A DNA stretch of 8,130 bases, from positions 1 to 8,130 of the forward strand of contig CAYVFC010000227.1 in the NCBI GenBank assembly GCA_964450715.1. Direction: 5' to 3'. Under the pieces are notes generated by a model that searched no databases, was not told where the DNA came from, and worked only from the letters and a program-made list of their open reading frames with translations. The translations under genes and the position numbers were made by a program. This DNA is from CAYVFC01 sp964450715. GTDB lineage: Bacteria; Myxococcota_A; Polyangia; Polyangiales; JAFGIB01. Shown one piece after another: positions 6,831-8,130 of the stretch; position 1 is the stretch's first letter, and every line of letters begins with the position of its first letter.

Positions 6831-8032
6831 TAGTCTCCCGGCTCGACATGGGTAAATTTCCCATTTTTAGAGGTCGCCAAAGGTCTTCGTTGCCCGCTTT
6901 TCTTTATGCCGTAAGTTATCTCATGTGATCTATTATATGTTGCTGTAGCAGTAAATTCAGCCGGGGCGCGAAATACCCGGTTGGGACGCGGAGAGGTAAT
7001 AACCGGTGCTGACGATCCGGTTCCAGCGGGTTCTCTCTTGGTGCCTGAAAGCTTGGGTGGCGCTGCTCCTAATGGCTTTTTCGCTGCCCCAGGCTTCTTG
7101 CTGCCCGCGGTTGCGGTGACTTTCCCGGAGCTCGTTTTTGTTTGCGGGGTCATCGCTGGTTTGCCTGGAAGATTCTTTTGGGTAAACCGTGTTTTGCCGA
7201 CTAGGCTTTCGGATGTTTTCCCACCCATCTTGCGTAAAGCCAGTTTAGAGTTTTCCAGAACCAGCTTTTTATCGTTGCCGTAAATGCGGTTTCCTTCACC
7301 GCTGAAGTGTACATTCTGTGAATTGACGATCTTGACACCGACGGCATAGCCGGTGACGTTGCAGTTTCTAATGGTAACATTGTTTGACATCTTTACGTAG
7401 ATGCCTACACCTACGCCCTGTCCCGTTAAGGTGGCGCCGTCACAATCCAGTGTTATGTCGGGGTGCTTGAGGATAATGACACCCTCATCGCCATAATCGG
7501 TAATGTTGAAGGGATGGGAGCATATTTCGGTATCGGTTGTAATATCGATATTGCTAGTCAGCTGCACACATGATGAGCAATTATTGTTGCAGCCGTCATC
7601 ATTGCTGCTGTTTCGGTCGTCACACTGTTCATGAGGTGTCTGGGTAATGCCATCACCGCAATAGCCGCATTCAGACTTATCCAGAGTGCAATCGTAATTG
7701 CAGCTGAGGCGTCCGTAACCGCTCCAATAATTGGTGTTGTTGCTCAGGACTTGCTGGCTTCCCTGAACTTTGAAATCCGAACAGATAGAAGCCCTCCGGT
7801 CATTGCCATCACACTCTTCACCAGAATCAGCAACACCATCACCGCAGCCGGCCTTATTACAGGAGCTGCGGCAGGCATCTCTAGTGGAATCACTGTTGCG
7901 ACCGCCGTTGTCACACTCTTCATTTCCGTCAACAATACCGTTTCCACAATAGGCTTCTGCCGACACGTGGTAAAACGCAGCCAAACCAATAACGATGATA
8001 AATAAAATATACCGCAGAACCTTTGTCGCCAT
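6722..8032 (-). CDS. Secreted Cys-rich (DUF4215-like) repeat protein with short beta-helix and beta-sandwich end
   Basis: The protein has 436 residues. ATG 8032 is chosen because AGGAG lies five bases upstream. Residues 1-27 are a Sec signal peptide: Lys/Arg, a long Ile/Leu/Val core, and cleavage after VSA or AEA. Three CGxGxxxxxEECD repeats follow at 29-43, 63-77 and 125-153; the last, CGDGITQTPHEQCDD with DDGC, is closest to the DUF4215 consensus. Residues 160-260 form a short right-handed beta-helix (ITLDCDGATLTG, VTIRNCNVTG and VGVKIVNSQNV rungs), only three or four coils. Residues 270-340 are a basic Lys/Pro/Ala/Thr linker. Residues 343-425 (APVITSP through CVAFKVV) look like an Ig-like beta-sandwich with a Cys402-Cys417 pair. 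A basic tail ends it. It is probably an exported or surface protein; no enzymatic residue set is visible. Its GC is far lower than that of the hydrolase, suggesting acquisition by transfer. Confidence 0.85.
   Translation of the reverse strand: MATKVLRYILFIIVIGLAAFYHVSAEAYCGNGIVDGNEECDNGGRNSDSTRDACRSSCNKAGCGDGVADSGEECDGNDRRASICSDFKVQGSQQVLSNNTNYWSGYGRLSCNYDCTLDKSECGYCGDGITQTPHEQCDDRNSSNDDGCNNNCSSCVQLTSNIDITTDTEICSHPFNITDYGDEGVIILKHPDITLDCDGATLTGQGVGVGIYVKMSNNVTIRNCNVTGYAVGVKIVNSQNVHFSGEGNRIYGNDKKLVLENSKLALRKMGGKTSESLVGKTRFTQKNLPGKPAMTPQTKTSSGKVTATAGSKKPGAAKKPLGAAPPKLSGTKREPAGTGSSAPVITSPRPNRVFRAPAEFTATATYNRSHEITYGIKKSGQRRPLATSKNGKFTHVEPGDYCVYARYRQKGGAVSKCVAFKVVAAKRLKRPARIHR
6791..6814. repeat. 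Stem-loop with an A5/T5 loop in the overlap of two genes
   Basis: ACCGCC (6797-6802) pairs perfectly with GGCGGT (6808-6813) around a five-base loop, TTTTT on the plus strand and AAAAA in the minus-strand transcript. A second arm, TACCGC at 6791-6796, can instead pair with GCGGTA at 6809-6814, giving two mutually exclusive folds. It lies where the secreted-protein and hydrolase frames overlap. The homopolymer is in the loop rather than after the stem, so it is not a terminator for either strand. Confidence 0.5.
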
Positions 8033-8037
8033 GGTTT

Positions 8038-8042
8038 CTCCT
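8038..8042 (-). promoter_or_regulatory. Shine-Dalgarno deciding the start of the secreted protein
   Basis: AGGAG on the minus strand stands five bases before ATG 8032. A longer in-frame start at 8059 would place nine polar residues before the signal peptide and has no such site, so it is not preferred. Confidence 0.7.
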
Positions 8043-8046
8043 GACC

Positions 8047-8061
8047 GTATGGAATCCATAC
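8047..8061. promoter_or_regulatory. 15-base dyad upstream of the secreted-protein gene
   Basis: GTATGGAATCCATAC is a perfect seven-base inverted repeat around one central base, lying directly upstream of the Shine-Dalgarno. The single-base centre suits a DNA-binding dimer better than an RNA hairpin. A second perfect palindrome, GTGATCAC, lies at 8082-8089. Together they make the leader of this gene a candidate operator region; no regulator gene is visible to pair with it. Confidence 0.4.
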
Positions 8062-8130
8062 TTGTTAGGTTCTAGTCATAGGTGATCACTTTAGCGAGCC
8101 CCGTTTACTGCGACGAGACCGAAGGCAAGC

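Noticed and set aside
7631..8005. 124-codon hydrophobic plus-strand frame
   Set aside because: It lies antisense to the Cys-rich repeats. Its Ile/Ala/Thr-rich look is the complement of Asp/Asn/Ser/Gly codons, and no Shine-Dalgarno was found.
8033..8059. Longer start for the secreted protein at 8059
   Set aside because: It would put nine polar residues before a normal Sec signal peptide and lies inside the dyad. ATG 8032 has the good Shine-Dalgarno.

Overview
The window looks like a moderately to strongly GC-rich bacterial chromosome with a complex signalling and secretion style. A very large Ser/Thr kinase fused to an NTPase and TPR region, an FHA-domain protein, an esterase with a Gly/Asp/Ser-rich linker, and a secreted protein with Cys-rich EECD repeats together point to Myxococcota or a related former deltaproteobacterial lineage. 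This is inferred from gene content; no rRNA or other taxonomic marker is present.

All convincing genes are on the minus strand, so transcription runs from high to low coordinates. From the 8.1 kb end: (1) a secreted protein (start 8032) with a signal peptide, three DUF4215-like Cys-rich repeats, a short beta-helix, a basic Lys/Ala/Pro linker and a beta-sandwich-like end. It is clearly less GC-rich than its downstream neighbour. (2) A polyhydroxybutyrate-depolymerase/LpqC-like alpha/beta hydrolase frame (6830-5625). It has the HG and GHSNG motifs but no signal peptide, a poor acid-residue motif and no recognisable catalytic-His region. I read it as a degraded or chimeric gene. (3) A 190-residue FHA protein, whose ATG overlaps the hydrolase stop as ATGA. 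(4) A 1373-residue PknK-like kinase-NTPase-TPR-GAF protein with a strong Shine-Dalgarno, 139 bases downstream. (5) A 546-base gap with no convincing gene. (6) A possible 62-residue two-helix membrane protein preceded by two short dyads.

The coherent functional unit is the FHA-kinase pair: one protein reads phosphothreonine and the other is a large, probably ligand- or partner-regulated kinase. The hydrolase and the Cys-rich protein are envelope or secreted factors and need not be functionally linked to the pair. The most informative signals are two composition breaks, near 6770 and near 5850, which bracket the hydrolase. They suggest that its original ends were lost or replaced. I found no CRISPR array, tRNA, rRNA, insertion sequence or clear U-tract terminator, and nothing that I can call a new system with confidence.
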